Shown here: positions 33,860-41,853 of the stretch, one piece after another
Layout of the letters: the number at the start of each line of letters is the position of its first letter
How positions within the stretch are numbered: the first letter of the stretch is position 1
Source: Acidovorax sp. A79
Lineage (GTDB): Bacteria; Pseudomonadota; Gammaproteobacteria; Burkholderiales; Burkholderiaceae_C
Length of the DNA stretch: 64,000 nt
NCBI RefSeq assembly: GCF_041154505.1
Contig: NZ_AP028672.1
Coordinates: 3,636,501 to 3,700,500 of the forward strand
Reading direction: 5' to 3'
Notes under the pieces: model-generated
Seen by the model: only the letters and a program-made list of their open reading frames with translations
Told to the model about the DNA's origin: nothing
Databases searched by the model: none
Made by a program: the position numbers and the translations under genes

Positions 33860-34588
33860 ATGCCCCGCAAATCCGCCCATGAATCCCTGGCCGATGCCGA
33901 TGCCGCCCCGGGCGGCGTGGCGGCCGTGGACCGCGCGCTCACGCTGCTGGGTGCGTTCCGGCAGGGCGATGGTGCCCTGCCGCTCGCGGAACTGGCCGCG
34001 CGCACGCAGCTGCACAAGAGCACGGCGCTGCGCCTGCTCGCATCGCTGGAGCATGCACGATGGGTGCAGCGGCTCGCGGACGGCCGCTACGCCCTGGGCC
34101 CCGAGGTGGCGCGGCTGTATGCGCTGTACGCCGCCGCGTTCTCCCTCGACCGGGTGGTGCTGCCGGTGCTGCGCGATCTGGTGGCCGCCACGGGCGAAAG
34201 CGCGGCCTACCACGTGCGCCAGGGGGACGTGCGCCTGTGCCAGTTCCGGGTGGATTCGCCACACCCCGTGCGCGACCACATCCGCGCGGGCGATCTGCTG
34301 CCGCTCGAGCGCGGCACGGGCGGGCGGGTGCTGGTGGCGTTCGATCCGGCGCCCGGGCGCGTGCTGGGCGCGCGGGACCGCGCGCTGCATGCGCGCATCC
34401 GGGCCGATGGCTATGCCGCCAGCGTGGGCGACCGGCTCGACGAGGTCGCCGGAATCTCGGCACCGGTGTTCCATGCCGATGGCAGCCTGGCGGCGGCGGT
34501 CACGCTGACCATGCCCGCGCACCGCTATGACGAGCGCTACGTGAAGCCGGTGCTGGAGGCGGCACGCCGCCTGAACGGGCAGGTGTAG
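33860..34588 (+). CDS. IclR-family transcriptional regulator
   Basis: 242 residues. The winged helix is AAVDRALTLLGAFRQGDGAL, AELAARTQLHKSTALRLLASL, and the effector domain includes RDHIRAGDLLPLERGTGGRVLVAF and GVSA-like EVAGISAPVFHADGSL. It should control the divergent HMG-CoA-lyase/CoA-transferase pair. The start at 33860 was chosen because the preceding in-frame residues are proline- and arginine-rich and unlike the family. Confidence 0.9.
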   Translation: MPRKSAHESLADADAAPGGVAAVDRALTLLGAFRQGDGALPLAELAARTQLHKSTALRLLASLEHARWVQRLADGRYALGPEVARLYALYAAAFSLDRVVLPVLRDLVAATGESAAYHVRQGDVRLCQFRVDSPHPVRDHIRAGDLLPLERGTGGRVLVAFDPAPGRVLGARDRALHARIRADGYAASVGDRLDEVAGISAPVFHADGSLAAAVTLTMPAHRYDERYVKPVLEAARRLNGQV

Positions 34589-34747
34589 CCAGAAGAGGCT
34601 GAGACAGAGGTGGTGCGCGGGATTGGGCAGAAGGGCAGTTTGCGCTGCCGTTTCGCCAACCCGGCCTGCAATATGCGGCAGTTCTGGCGATTCACATTGC
34701 TGCGGCGCTCCGGGAAACTTGTCCCATCCCTTACGGAGACAAGCACC

Positions 34748-35809
34748 ATGCGTTCCCAGAACACCTTCACCACCCTGTACCTCAGCGCGCCCGATGTCAT
34801 CGACCTGGTGCGCCGCAAGGGCATCGAGGCCTGCCTGCGCGGCATCGCCGACAACATCCATGCCGATTTCCTGCGCTGGCAGGCGTTCGACAAGTCGGCG
34901 CGCGTGGCCAGCCATTCGCGGGACGGCGTGATCGAGCTCATGCCCATCGCCGACGGGGAGACGTATGCCTTCAAGTACGTCAACGGCCACCCGCGCAACA
35001 CCCGGCTGGGCCTGTCGACCGTGATGGCGTTCGGCGTGCTGGCCGACGTGGCCACGGGGGCGCCCCTGCTGCTGAGCGAGCTCACGCTCACCACGGCGCT
35101 GCGCACGGCCGCCATGTCGGCGGTGGCCGCACGTGCCCTGGCACGCCCTTGCGCGCGCACCATGGCGCTCATCGGCAACGGTGCGCAAAGCGAGTTCCAG
35201 GCGCTGGCGTTCCACCACCTGCTGGGCATCGACACGCTGCGGCTGTTCGACACCGACCCGGCCGCCACCGCCAAGCTGCAGGCCAACCTGCAGGGCGGCG
35301 GCCTGCGCACCGTGGCCTGCGCCAGCGCGGCCGAGGCCGTGCGCGGCGCCGACATCGTGACCACGGTGACGGCCGACAAGACCAACGCCACCATCCTCAC
35401 GCCGGACATGCTGGCGCCCGGCATGCACATCAATGCGGTGGGCGGCGACTGCCCCGGCAAGACGGAGCTGCATGCCGACGTGTTGCGCCAGGCGCAGGTG
35501 TTCGTCGAATATGCGCCGCAGACGCGCATCGAGGGCGATATCCAGCAACTGCCGTCCGACTTCGCGGTGACCGAGTTGTGGGAGGTGCTGGCGGGCCGCC
35601 TGCCGGGCCGCGGCAGCGATGCGCAGGTGACCGTGTTCGACTCGGTGGGCTTTGCGCTGGAGGACTTTTCCGCGCTGCGGTTCATGCGCCATGCCGCAGC
35701 CGAACTGGGGGTGGGCCAGCCCATCGAACTCATCCCCGAACTGTCCGACCCCAAGAACCTGTTTGGCGTGCTGCACGCGCGCGGCCCCTTGCTGCGCGCG
35801 GCGGCCTGA
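34748..35809 (+). CDS. Ornithine cyclodeaminase / mu-crystallin family protein
   Basis: 353 residues. Members use NAD(P) to convert ornithine to proline, reduce cyclic ketimines or act on other amino acids. The dinucleotide motif is MALIGNGAQSEFQALAF (residues about 139-155), and FKYVNGHPRN near residue 75 carries the conserved Lys and Arg region. INAVGGDCPGKTEL is the substrate Asp region. AGGAG-like CGGAGAC lies before the ATG. It is 159 bp behind the IclR gene and probably transcribed alone. Confidence 0.88.
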   Translation: MRSQNTFTTLYLSAPDVIDLVRRKGIEACLRGIADNIHADFLRWQAFDKSARVASHSRDGVIELMPIADGETYAFKYVNGHPRNTRLGLSTVMAFGVLADVATGAPLLLSELTLTTALRTAAMSAVAARALARPCARTMALIGNGAQSEFQALAFHHLLGIDTLRLFDTDPAATAKLQANLQGGGLRTVACASAAEAVRGADIVTTVTADKTNATILTPDMLAPGMHINAVGGDCPGKTELHADVLRQAQVFVEYAPQTRIEGDIQQLPSDFAVTELWEVLAGRLPGRGSDAQVTVFDSVGFALEDFSALRFMRHAAAELGVGQPIELIPELSDPKNLFGVLHARGPLLRAAA

Positions 35810-35825
35810 GGACGTGCCTGCCCCG

Positions 35826-36530
35826 TCAGTCGCGCCACACCACGCTGTCGGCAGGGTCTGCCCGCGTGGTGCGAAAGTGGTTGGCGGGGTGCGCGGGGTC
35901 GGCCAGGCCGAACGAGATGCCGCAGACGATGGTGCGGTCCGCGCCGATGCCCAGCACCTCGCGCAGCACGCCGGGGTACGAGGCCAGCGCGGCCTGCGCG
36001 ATGGAGCCCACGCCCAGGCTGTGCGCGGCCAGCATGAAGCTTGACACGTACGCGCCGCAGTCCACCGCGCCATAGACGCCCAGCGCCTCATCGCTGCTGA
36101 CGATGGCCACATGCGGCGCGCCGAACATCGTGAAGTTCTGCGCCGCCTGTTGCGCCGAGGCCTCGCGGTCGCCCTTGGTGATGCCCAGGGCTTCGTACAG
36201 GCCCCAGCCGCATTCACGCCGCCGCTCCTGGTACACGCCCCGGTATTCGCGGGGCCAGGGCAGGTCGGGCGCAGGGGCTGCCGCGGCCATGTGCGATTGC
36301 AGTGCGCCGCGCAGGCGCTCGAGCGTGGCGCCGCTGGCAATGGTGAGCTGCCAGGGCTGCGCGTTGCACCACGAGGCCGTGCGTTGCGCGGTGGCCAGGA
36401 TGGCTTGCATGGTGGTGCGCGGCAGGGGTTCGGGCAGAAAGGCGCGGCAGCTGTAGCGGGTGTGAAGCAGCGCGGACAGGGTGTCGAACGCCGGGCTGTG
36501 GGCGGCGGTGCCGGTGGCGGTAGATGTCAT
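35826..36530 (-). CDS. Nitroreductase family protein
   Basis: 234 residues from the ATG at 36530. FMN-dependent enzymes of this family reduce nitroaromatics, quinones or flavins. Typical parts are LLHTRYSCRAFLPEPLP at the N terminus, ATAQRTASWCNAQPWQL, and the C-terminal GISFGLADPAHPANHFRT with the Arg that binds FMN phosphate. The usual glycine- and alanine-rich mid-section AAHSLGVGSIAQAAL is present. It is convergent with the ornithine-cyclodeaminase gene, 16 bp apart. Confidence 0.88.
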   Translation of the reverse strand: MTSTATGTAAHSPAFDTLSALLHTRYSCRAFLPEPLPRTTMQAILATAQRTASWCNAQPWQLTIASGATLERLRGALQSHMAAAAPAPDLPWPREYRGVYQERRRECGWGLYEALGITKGDREASAQQAAQNFTMFGAPHVAIVSSDEALGVYGAVDCGAYVSSFMLAAHSLGVGSIAQAALASYPGVLREVLGIGADRTIVCGISFGLADPAHPANHFRTTRADPADSVVWRD

Positions 36531-36546
36531 GGTCCGGGCCTGGCGG

Positions 36547-36954
36547 CTACGCCTTCTTGGCCTTGGCCGCAGGTTTGGCCGCCGTCTTGGTACCCGGCTT
36601 GCCGGCGCCCGCCTCTGCCGCGTGTTTCTTCTTGTCGGTGGCGGGCTTCTGGGTGCCGGGGTGGGGCGCATTGAGCAGGGCATCGAGCTGTTCGCCAATT
36701 TCGGCCTCGATGCGGTCCTTGAACGCGCCGAACAGAAAACCCAGCTGGGCCTTCATCTCGAACTGCCGCGCGTCCACGAGCAGCGTGCCCTTGACGCCCG
36801 AGCGCGTGAAGGTGAGCGTGTCTTCGGTGTCGCCCTCTTCATAGACACATTCCATGTCGAATTTTTCCTCGGCCTTCTCGGCCCAGGAGAAGGCGATCTT
36901 GCGGGCCTCTTTCAGGCCCAGGTGGTGTTCGCGATGGATGTGGATGTCAGGCAC
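36547..36954 (-). CDS. Polyhydroxyalkanoic acid system family protein
   Basis: 135 residues. The first 90 match the small PHA-granule-region family (IHIHREHHLGLKEARKIAF, CVYEEGDTEDTLTFTRSGVKG, GFLFGAFKDRIEAEI). The tail after residue 95 is rich in Lys, Ala and Pro (GTKTAAKPAAKAKKA), like the histone-like tails of PHA-associated proteins that bind DNA. It may link polymer granules or lipids to the nucleoid. No phaC or phasin gene is in the window. Confidence 0.82.
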   Translation of the reverse strand: MPDIHIHREHHLGLKEARKIAFSWAEKAEEKFDMECVYEEGDTEDTLTFTRSGVKGTLLVDARQFEMKAQLGFLFGAFKDRIEAEIGEQLDALLNAPHPGTQKPATDKKKHAAEAGAGKPGTKTAAKPAAKAKKA

Positions 36955-36965
36955 AGGGTGTCTCC

Positions 36966-38120
36966 TTAAGAGGATTTTTGTGGGGGCTGCGCGGGCAGCA
37001 GGGCACGCAAGGCCTCGCGGCGCTGCGGCTGGGGCTGCTGCGCCAGCTGCCGTACGGCATCATAAAACCGGGGCCAGTCGCGGCCCTGCTGTTCGAACAG
37101 GGCCTCGAACGCGGGCACGAGTTCGTCGTAGGCCGCCTGGGCGGCAAAGCTCGCGTTGTTGGCCTTGGCCACCCAGCGGTCGTAGCCCGCCACCTGGGCC
37201 GTGGTGACCGAAGGCTGGGTGCCCGAAGCCGTGCCCAGCCACTGCGCGCGCAGTTGGGCGTAGCGCCCGCGGAATGCCTGCATTGCTTCATTTTTAATAG
37301 CATTCAGCGCTTGGTCGTCCAGCGCCAGGGCATCTTTTTGTGCATAGATGGCGGCCAGCTGCTCGCGCGTGGCGCGCGTGAGCGCGCGGAACGCGCCGCG
37401 CCGCGCCTCGCTGGTGGCGTAGGCCTCGCGCGCCTGGGGGGTGGAATGGGTGGCCAGCCACCGCGCCACGCCAATGCGTTCGACCGCCGTGGCAAAGGAC
37501 TCGTTGAACAGCGTGTCCCCTTCGGCATACACCACCTGGTGCGCCAGTTCGTGGAACAGCAGGCGCACGAAGTCGCCCTCGGGCCAGGCGATGAAGGTGG
37601 AAAGCAGCGGGTCGCCCCCCGCCCAGTTCATGTAGCCCAGCGTGGAGTACGCGGGCACGCCGTACACCTCCACCTCCAGCCCCTGCGCGGCGAGCTGGTC
37701 GGCCTCGGCCTGGGCGTCGGCCTGGGCGAAGTAGCCGCGGTAGCCGATGCAGCCCGTGACCGGAAAGCACCAGGTGTGCAGCGTGAGCGCGTGCGGCGGC
37801 GCGGCCACCACGTTCCACACGGCGGCGGGGCGTTTCAGGTCGGCGTAGCGGCGGTAGCTTGCGTTGTCGGGCAGGCCCAGCTCGGCCACGGCGAAGGCCC
37901 GGGCGCGCTGCGCCAGCTGCAGGCGCTCGCGCAGCGCGGGCGCGATGTCGGTGCGTGCCACCCAGCGGTCGATGGGCTCGGCCGACTGCATGAGTTCCAG
38001 GTGCCCCACCATGGACTGCCAGTAGTAGCCCAGCGAACCGGTCGTGCTGGCACACCCGGACAGTGCAAGGCAAAGCAACGGGGCGGACACGGCCCGCAGG
38101 CAGGGGAGAAACTGGCGCAT
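36966..38120 (-). CDS. Predicted lipoprotein aminopeptidase (HEXXH metalloprotease)
   Basis: 384 residues. The signal ends in a lipobox LSGC (Cys23). The zinc motif is LLFHELAHQVVY (His190, Glu191, His194), and NESFATAVERIG provides the downstream Glu of a gluzincin-type site. The family is a predicted aminopeptidase found in proteobacteria, substrate unknown. Residues about 261-281 (QKDALALDDQALNAIKNEA) are encoded by palindromic repeat R8 and include the only AT-rich stretch in the gene. It lies 12 bp upstream of the PHA-system gene, so they are co-transcribed. Confidence 0.82.
   Translation of the reverse strand: MRQFLPCLRAVSAPLLCLALSGCASTTGSLGYYWQSMVGHLELMQSAEPIDRWVARTDIAPALRERLQLAQRARAFAVAELGLPDNASYRRYADLKRPAAVWNVVAAPPHALTLHTWCFPVTGCIGYRGYFAQADAQAEADQLAAQGLEVEVYGVPAYSTLGYMNWAGGDPLLSTFIAWPEGDFVRLLFHELAHQVVYAEGDTLFNESFATAVERIGVARWLATHSTPQAREAYATSEARRGAFRALTRATREQLAAIYAQKDALALDDQALNAIKNEAMQAFRGRYAQLRAQWLGTASGTQPSVTTAQVAGYDRWVAKANNASFAAQAAYDELVPAFEALFEQQGRDWPRFYDAVRQLAQQPQPQRREALRALLPAQPPQKSS
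37286..37342 (-). repeat. AT-rich palindromic repeat, copy R8, inside the aminopeptidase gene
   Basis: Read on the minus strand: CTGGCGCTGG, ACCAAGCGCTG, then AATGCTATTAAAAATGAAGC, matching the order of the family. It is in sense orientation to the gene and stays open through all its codons. Confidence 0.6.
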
Positions 38121-38204
38121 GGGGGCAGTTTATGGGCAGAAGACGCGCCGGGCGTGCGCACGGTTGTCAGCAGCGTGGCCGGTGCAGTTTCTAGAATGCG
38201 GCGC

Positions 38205-38861
38205 ATGACCGCCGAACCCACCCCCGACCTGCCTGCCGGCCTGTTCGCCGACGAGGCCGGTTGCCCGCGCTGCGCCTGGTGCCAGGCCACGCCCTTCTAC
38301 CGCCACTACCACGACCACGAGTGGGGGTTCCCCGTGGCGGACGACCGGCGGCTGTTCGAGAAGATCTGCCTGGAGGGTTTTCAGTCGGGCCTGAGCTGGC
38401 TCACCATCCTGAACAAGCGCGAGGGCTTTCGCGCGGCGTTTGCCCACTTCGACGCGGAGCAGGTCGCCGCCTTCGGCCCGGCCGACGTCGAGCGCCTGGT
38501 GCAGGACGCGGCCATCGTGCGCCACCGGGGCAAGATCGAGTCCACCATCAACAACGCGCGGCGCGTGCTGGAGCTGCGGCGCGAGTTCGGATCGCTGGCG
38601 CACTACGCCTGGCGCTATGAGCCTTCCTCCGCCGACCGGCCCGGGCGCCTCACGCGCGAGGTGGCGCGCACCCTGTCCACTTCGCCCGCGTCCATCGCCC
38701 TGTCCAAGGACCTGAAAAAACGCGGCTGGAGTTTCGTGGGCCCCACCACGGTGTACGCCTTCATGCAGGCCATGGGGCTCGTGAACGACCACCTGGAAGG
38801 CTGCCATTCGCGCGCCACGGCGCTGCGGGCGCGCGCGGAGTTTGTGCCGCCGCGCGGCTGA
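38205..38861 (+). CDS. tag: DNA-3-methyladenine glycosylase I
   Basis: 218 residues. Tag removes 3-methyladenine from alkylated DNA. Conserved segments are CPRCAWCQATPFYRHYHDHEWG, split here as CAWC and YHDHEWGFPV, then LFEKICLEGFQSGLSWLTIL, NARRVLEL, and the C-terminal GWSFVGPTTVYAFMQAMGLVNDH that carries zinc ligands with the later Cys and His. Start at 38205 or at an in-frame ATG 9 bp earlier. It abuts the convergent MFS gene with no space between stops. Confidence 0.93.
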   Translation: MTAEPTPDLPAGLFADEAGCPRCAWCQATPFYRHYHDHEWGFPVADDRRLFEKICLEGFQSGLSWLTILNKREGFRAAFAHFDAEQVAAFGPADVERLVQDAAIVRHRGKIESTINNARRVLELRREFGSLAHYAWRYEPSSADRPGRLTREVARTLSTSPASIALSKDLKKRGWSFVGPTTVYAFMQAMGLVNDHLEGCHSRATALRARAEFVPPRG

Positions 38862-40055
38862 TCAGGGCCGCGCCACCGGCCGCAGAACCCACAGCGCCGC
38901 CAGCGCCGCGAGGCCCAGCAGTGTGGTGGCCCACAGGGCGGCTGCGCCCACGCCATCGAGCAGCATGCCGAACAGCACCGGCGCGAAGGCCTGCGCCACG
39001 CGGGCGGGCACCATCATCAGGCCCTGGCGGGCGCCGTAGCCGGCGGGCCCGAACAACACCAGCGGCAGCGTGCCCTTGGCGATGGTCAGGATGCCGTTGC
39101 CGGCCCCGTGCAGCACGGTGAACACCAGCGCGGCCGGGCCGCCCACCACCATGAGCAAGGCCGCGCCCACCGGGTGGGCCGCGGCCGCCAGCTGCGCAGA
39201 CAGCAAGGGGTGCAGGCGGCGCAGGAAGCCGAACTCCAGCAACCGCGCCGCCACCTGGGCCGGGCCGACCAGCGCGGCCAGGGCCACCGCCGCCTGCAGC
39301 GAGGTGCCGCTGGCCTGCAGCAGGCGCGGCAGGTGGGCGGCCATGGCCGTGCTGGTGAACCAGGTGACGGCGAAAACGAAGGACAGCAGCACGGTGGTGC
39401 GCACAGCGTGGCCTGGCGCAGGCACTGCGGGCGCCACCGGCGTGGCGGCGGGGTCGGTGCCCGCTGGTGCGGCCGGGGCATGCTCGCCGGGCGCGGTGCG
39501 GGGCAGCCAGCCATTCAGCGGCACGCCCACCAGCAGGTGCAGCGCGGCCCAGCCCGCGCACGCGCCGCGCCAGCCCCAGTGCACCTCCATCCAGGCCGAC
39601 AGCGGCCAGCCCACCGTGCTGGCAAAGCCCGCGATCAGCGTGATGCCGGTGATGGCGCCGCGCGCGCCCTGCCCATACAGGCGCACCAGCGTGGCAAAGG
39701 CCGCTTCGTACAGGCCCGACCCCATGGCCACGCCCATCAGCACCCAGGCGGCAAACAGGCCCACCGGGCCCTGTGCCAGTGCCATGCCCGCCAGGCTGGT
39801 GGCAAACAGCAGGTTGGTGCCCACCAACACCGGCCGGCCGCCATGGCGGTCGATGGTCCGGCCCGCCAGCGGCCCCAGCAGGGCGGACACGATGAGCGCC
39901 AGCGAGAACGCGGCGAACACGGTGGGCGTGGCCACGCCCAGGTCGCGCGCCATGGGCACGGCCAGCATGGCGGGCAGGTAGTAGGACGAGGCCCAGGCCA
40001 GGGTCTGGGCCGTGCCCAGGCGCGCCACGGTCCAGCGCTGTGGCGCGGCGCTCAT
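38862..40055 (-). CDS. MFS transporter downstream of arsenate reductase
   Basis: 397 residues with about 12 membrane helices. The MFS signature is LAGRTIDRHGGRPVLVG after helix 2. A hydrophilic Pro/Ala-rich loop of about 30 residues separates the halves (PAAPAGTDPAATPVAP). It starts 22 bp behind the arsC stop and ends the leftward phn run. It does not resemble ArsJ or ArsB that I can see. Candidates for its cargo are phosphonates, arsenicals or phosphate esters, but this is inference. Confidence 0.85.
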   Translation of the reverse strand: MSAAPQRWTVARLGTAQTLAWASSYYLPAMLAVPMARDLGVATPTVFAAFSLALIVSALLGPLAGRTIDRHGGRPVLVGTNLLFATSLAGMALAQGPVGLFAAWVLMGVAMGSGLYEAAFATLVRLYGQGARGAITGITLIAGFASTVGWPLSAWMEVHWGWRGACAGWAALHLLVGVPLNGWLPRTAPGEHAPAAPAGTDPAATPVAPAVPAPGHAVRTTVLLSFVFAVTWFTSTAMAAHLPRLLQASGTSLQAAVALAALVGPAQVAARLLEFGFLRRLHPLLSAQLAAAAHPVGAALLMVVGGPAALVFTVLHGAGNGILTIAKGTLPLVLFGPAGYGARQGLMMVPARVAQAFAPVLFGMLLDGVGAAALWATTLLGLAALAALWVLRPVARP

Positions 40056-40076
40056 GCCGTGCGAGGCGCCACGGTC

Positions 40077-40499
40077 TCAGACACGCTGGCCCTGGGCGTT
40101 GACGACGACCTCGCCATCTTCCTTGGTGAAGGCGCCTTGCTGGGGCGAGGGCAGGATGTCCAGCACCTTTTCCGAGGGACGGCACAGCCGCGTGCCCAGC
40201 GGCGTTGCGACGAGGGGGCGGTTGATGAGGATGGGGTGGGCCAGCATCGCGTCGATGAGCTGGTCATCGGTGACGCCGGGCGCATCCAGTTGCAGTTCGG
40301 TGAAAACCGCTTCCTTGGTGCGCACGGCGTTGATCACGGGCTCGCCCGTGGCGGCGATCAGCGCCAGCAGCGTGGCGCGATCGGGCGGGGTCTTGAGGTA
40401 TTCGATGACTTCCGGTTCGGCGCCGCTGTTGCGGATCATGGCCAGCGTGTTGCGGGACGTGCCGCATTTCGGGTTGTGATAGATGGTGATGGCGGTCAT
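40077..40499 (-). CDS. arsC: Arsenate reductase, glutaredoxin-coupled type
   Basis: 140 residues, very like plasmid R773 ArsC. The active-site Cys is in YHNPKCGTSRNTL, and the anion-binding arginines lie in VRTKEA, ILINRPLVATP and LGTRLCRPSE. The enzyme reduces arsenate to arsenite with glutathione and glutaredoxin. Its ATG overlaps the phnN stop as ATGA, so it is translated as part of the phosphonate run, not in an ars operon; no arsR or arsB is nearby. This coupling suggests handling of arsenate taken up under phosphate starvation. Confidence 0.92.
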   Translation of the reverse strand: MTAITIYHNPKCGTSRNTLAMIRNSGAEPEVIEYLKTPPDRATLLALIAATGEPVINAVRTKEAVFTELQLDAPGVTDDQLIDAMLAHPILINRPLVATPLGTRLCRPSEKVLDILPSPQQGAFTKEDGEVVVNAQGQRV

Positions 40500-41122
40500 G
40501 GTGGGGCGTGGTGGTTTGCTGACGAAGGGGCGGTGTGAAGACCTGAAAGTTTGCCACCGTGCGCGGGCCAGCCCGGCAACCGCTTCAGCGCGTGCAGCAG
40601 TTGCTGGCCGGCGTCGTTCAGCGCTCCGTCGTTGCGCACTTCCAGGCTGGCCGCGCCCGGGGGCGGCATGAACGCCGCCGCACGCTGCACGCGGGCCTCC
40701 ACCTCCCCGGGGGTCTCGCGGCCGCGCGAAAGCAGCCGCTCGCGCAGTACGTGCGGGCTGGCGGTGATGTGCACGGCCACCAGGTCGGGGAACCGCGCCA
40801 GTGCATCGGCCAGGTAGGCGCGCGAACCGTTGAGCAGCACCCATTGGCCGTGGGCCAGTGGCGCGAGCTGCGCGGCCCGGATGCCATAGCCCAGGCCGTT
40901 GGCCTCCCAGTGCAGGGCAAACGCCTGCTCACCGCGCAGCGCCGCAAAGGCCTCGGGCGGCACGCTCTCGTGCGCCTCGCCGCCGGGGGCGGCGGGGCGG
41001 CTGATGGTGCGCCGTGCCCAGTGCACGGGGCAGGGGGCGGGCAGGTGCGCGTGCAGCCAGCCGAGAAGGCTGTCCTTGCCCGCGCCGGAAGGGCCCATGA
41101 AGTACACCAGCCGGGCCGTCAT
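40496..41122 (-). CDS. phnN: Ribose 1,5-bisphosphate phosphokinase
   Basis: 208 residues. PhnN phosphorylates ribose 1,5-bisphosphate to PRPP, the last step of ribose recycling in the C-P lyase pathway. The guanylate-kinase-like P-loop is YFMGPSGAGKDSLL at the N terminus, with RRTISRPAAPGGEAHESV behind it. The start overlaps the stop of the DUF1045 gene, and its stop overlaps arsC. It is somewhat longer than E. coli PhnN (about 185). Confidence 0.92.
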   Translation of the reverse strand: MTARLVYFMGPSGAGKDSLLGWLHAHLPAPCPVHWARRTISRPAAPGGEAHESVPPEAFAALRGEQAFALHWEANGLGYGIRAAQLAPLAHGQWVLLNGSRAYLADALARFPDLVAVHITASPHVLRERLLSRGRETPGEVEARVQRAAAFMPPPGAASLEVRNDGALNDAGQQLLHALKRLPGWPAHGGKLSGLHTAPSSANHHAPP

Positions 41123-41853
41123 GCGCCCAGCTCCAGGTGGTCCAGCAGCACGAAGTCGGCGCCCGGCGCGGGCTCGGCGAACAGGGCCAGGCTGTTGAAG
41201 CGCAGCGGGGGCAGGTCGGCGAAGAACTGCTCGGCCGCATCGAGCACCAGTTCCACGGTGTCTTCACGCTCGCCCGCGAGGGAGCCGGTCAGTGACAGGT
41301 GGAAGCGGAACTCCTCCAGCACGAAGGGGTAGCCCCACTGCTGCAACAGCGCATCCTGCCGGGGCGTGAGCCCGGCCGCGCGGCGGCGCGCCAGGTTGCT
41401 GGCCGACAGGGGCGCCGCCAGCGGCTGCAGCTGCGTCACGCAGGCGGCGGCTGCGGCCTGGATCTCGGCGTTGGCCGGGTGCGAGGGCATGGGCACCAGC
41501 GCGAGGAAGTCGTCGATGCGCTGGACCTGCAGGGGCGGCATGCTGAAGGGGCGCAGGCTGTCGGCCAGCGTCTGCACGGCATGCTGCAGCGTGAGCCAGT
41601 CCACCCCCGGCGCCAGCGCGAACGGCGCCTTGAGCGTGGCATGCCAGCCATAGCGGCGCGGCGCGGCGGTCAGGCGCTCCAGTTCTTCCTTGGCCACGCC
41701 GTGGATGTCCAGTTGTGGCAGGGACCGCAGCAGCGCCGCGCAGCGGCCCAGCCAGTGGCTGCCGGCCAGCCAGGCCAGGGTGCCGGGGTGGGGAGCGAAG
41801 TACACCGCATAGCGGTGGGCCGCCGTGGGGGCCGTGGCGTGGTTATTCGTCAT
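41119..41853 (-). CDS. DUF1045 phosphonate-operon protein, 2H-phosphoesterase-like
   Basis: 244 residues. This family is regularly found in phn operons and belongs to the 2H phosphoesterase fold group. The two H-x-T/S motifs are visible: WHATLKAPF (His71, Thr73) and FHLSLTG (His185, Ser187). Such enzymes open cyclic phosphates. In the C-P lyase pathway a cyclic phosphate (5-phosphoribosyl 1,2-cyclic phosphate) must be opened, usually by PhnP, which is missing here; this protein is a fitting substitute. It overlaps phnF by 11 bp and phnN by 4 bp. Confidence 0.85.
   Translation of the reverse strand: MTNNHATAPTAAHRYAVYFAPHPGTLAWLAGSHWLGRCAALLRSLPQLDIHGVAKEELERLTAAPRRYGWHATLKAPFALAPGVDWLTLQHAVQTLADSLRPFSMPPLQVQRIDDFLALVPMPSHPANAEIQAAAAACVTQLQPLAAPLSASNLARRRAAGLTPRQDALLQQWGYPFVLEEFRFHLSLTGSLAGEREDTVELVLDAAEQFFADLPPLRFNSLALFAEPAPGADFVLLDHLELGA

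Noticed and set aside
36978..38204. In-frame upstream extension of the tag gene by about 400 codons
   Set aside because: It is antisense to the aminopeptidase gene; conservation begins only at the Tag N terminus.
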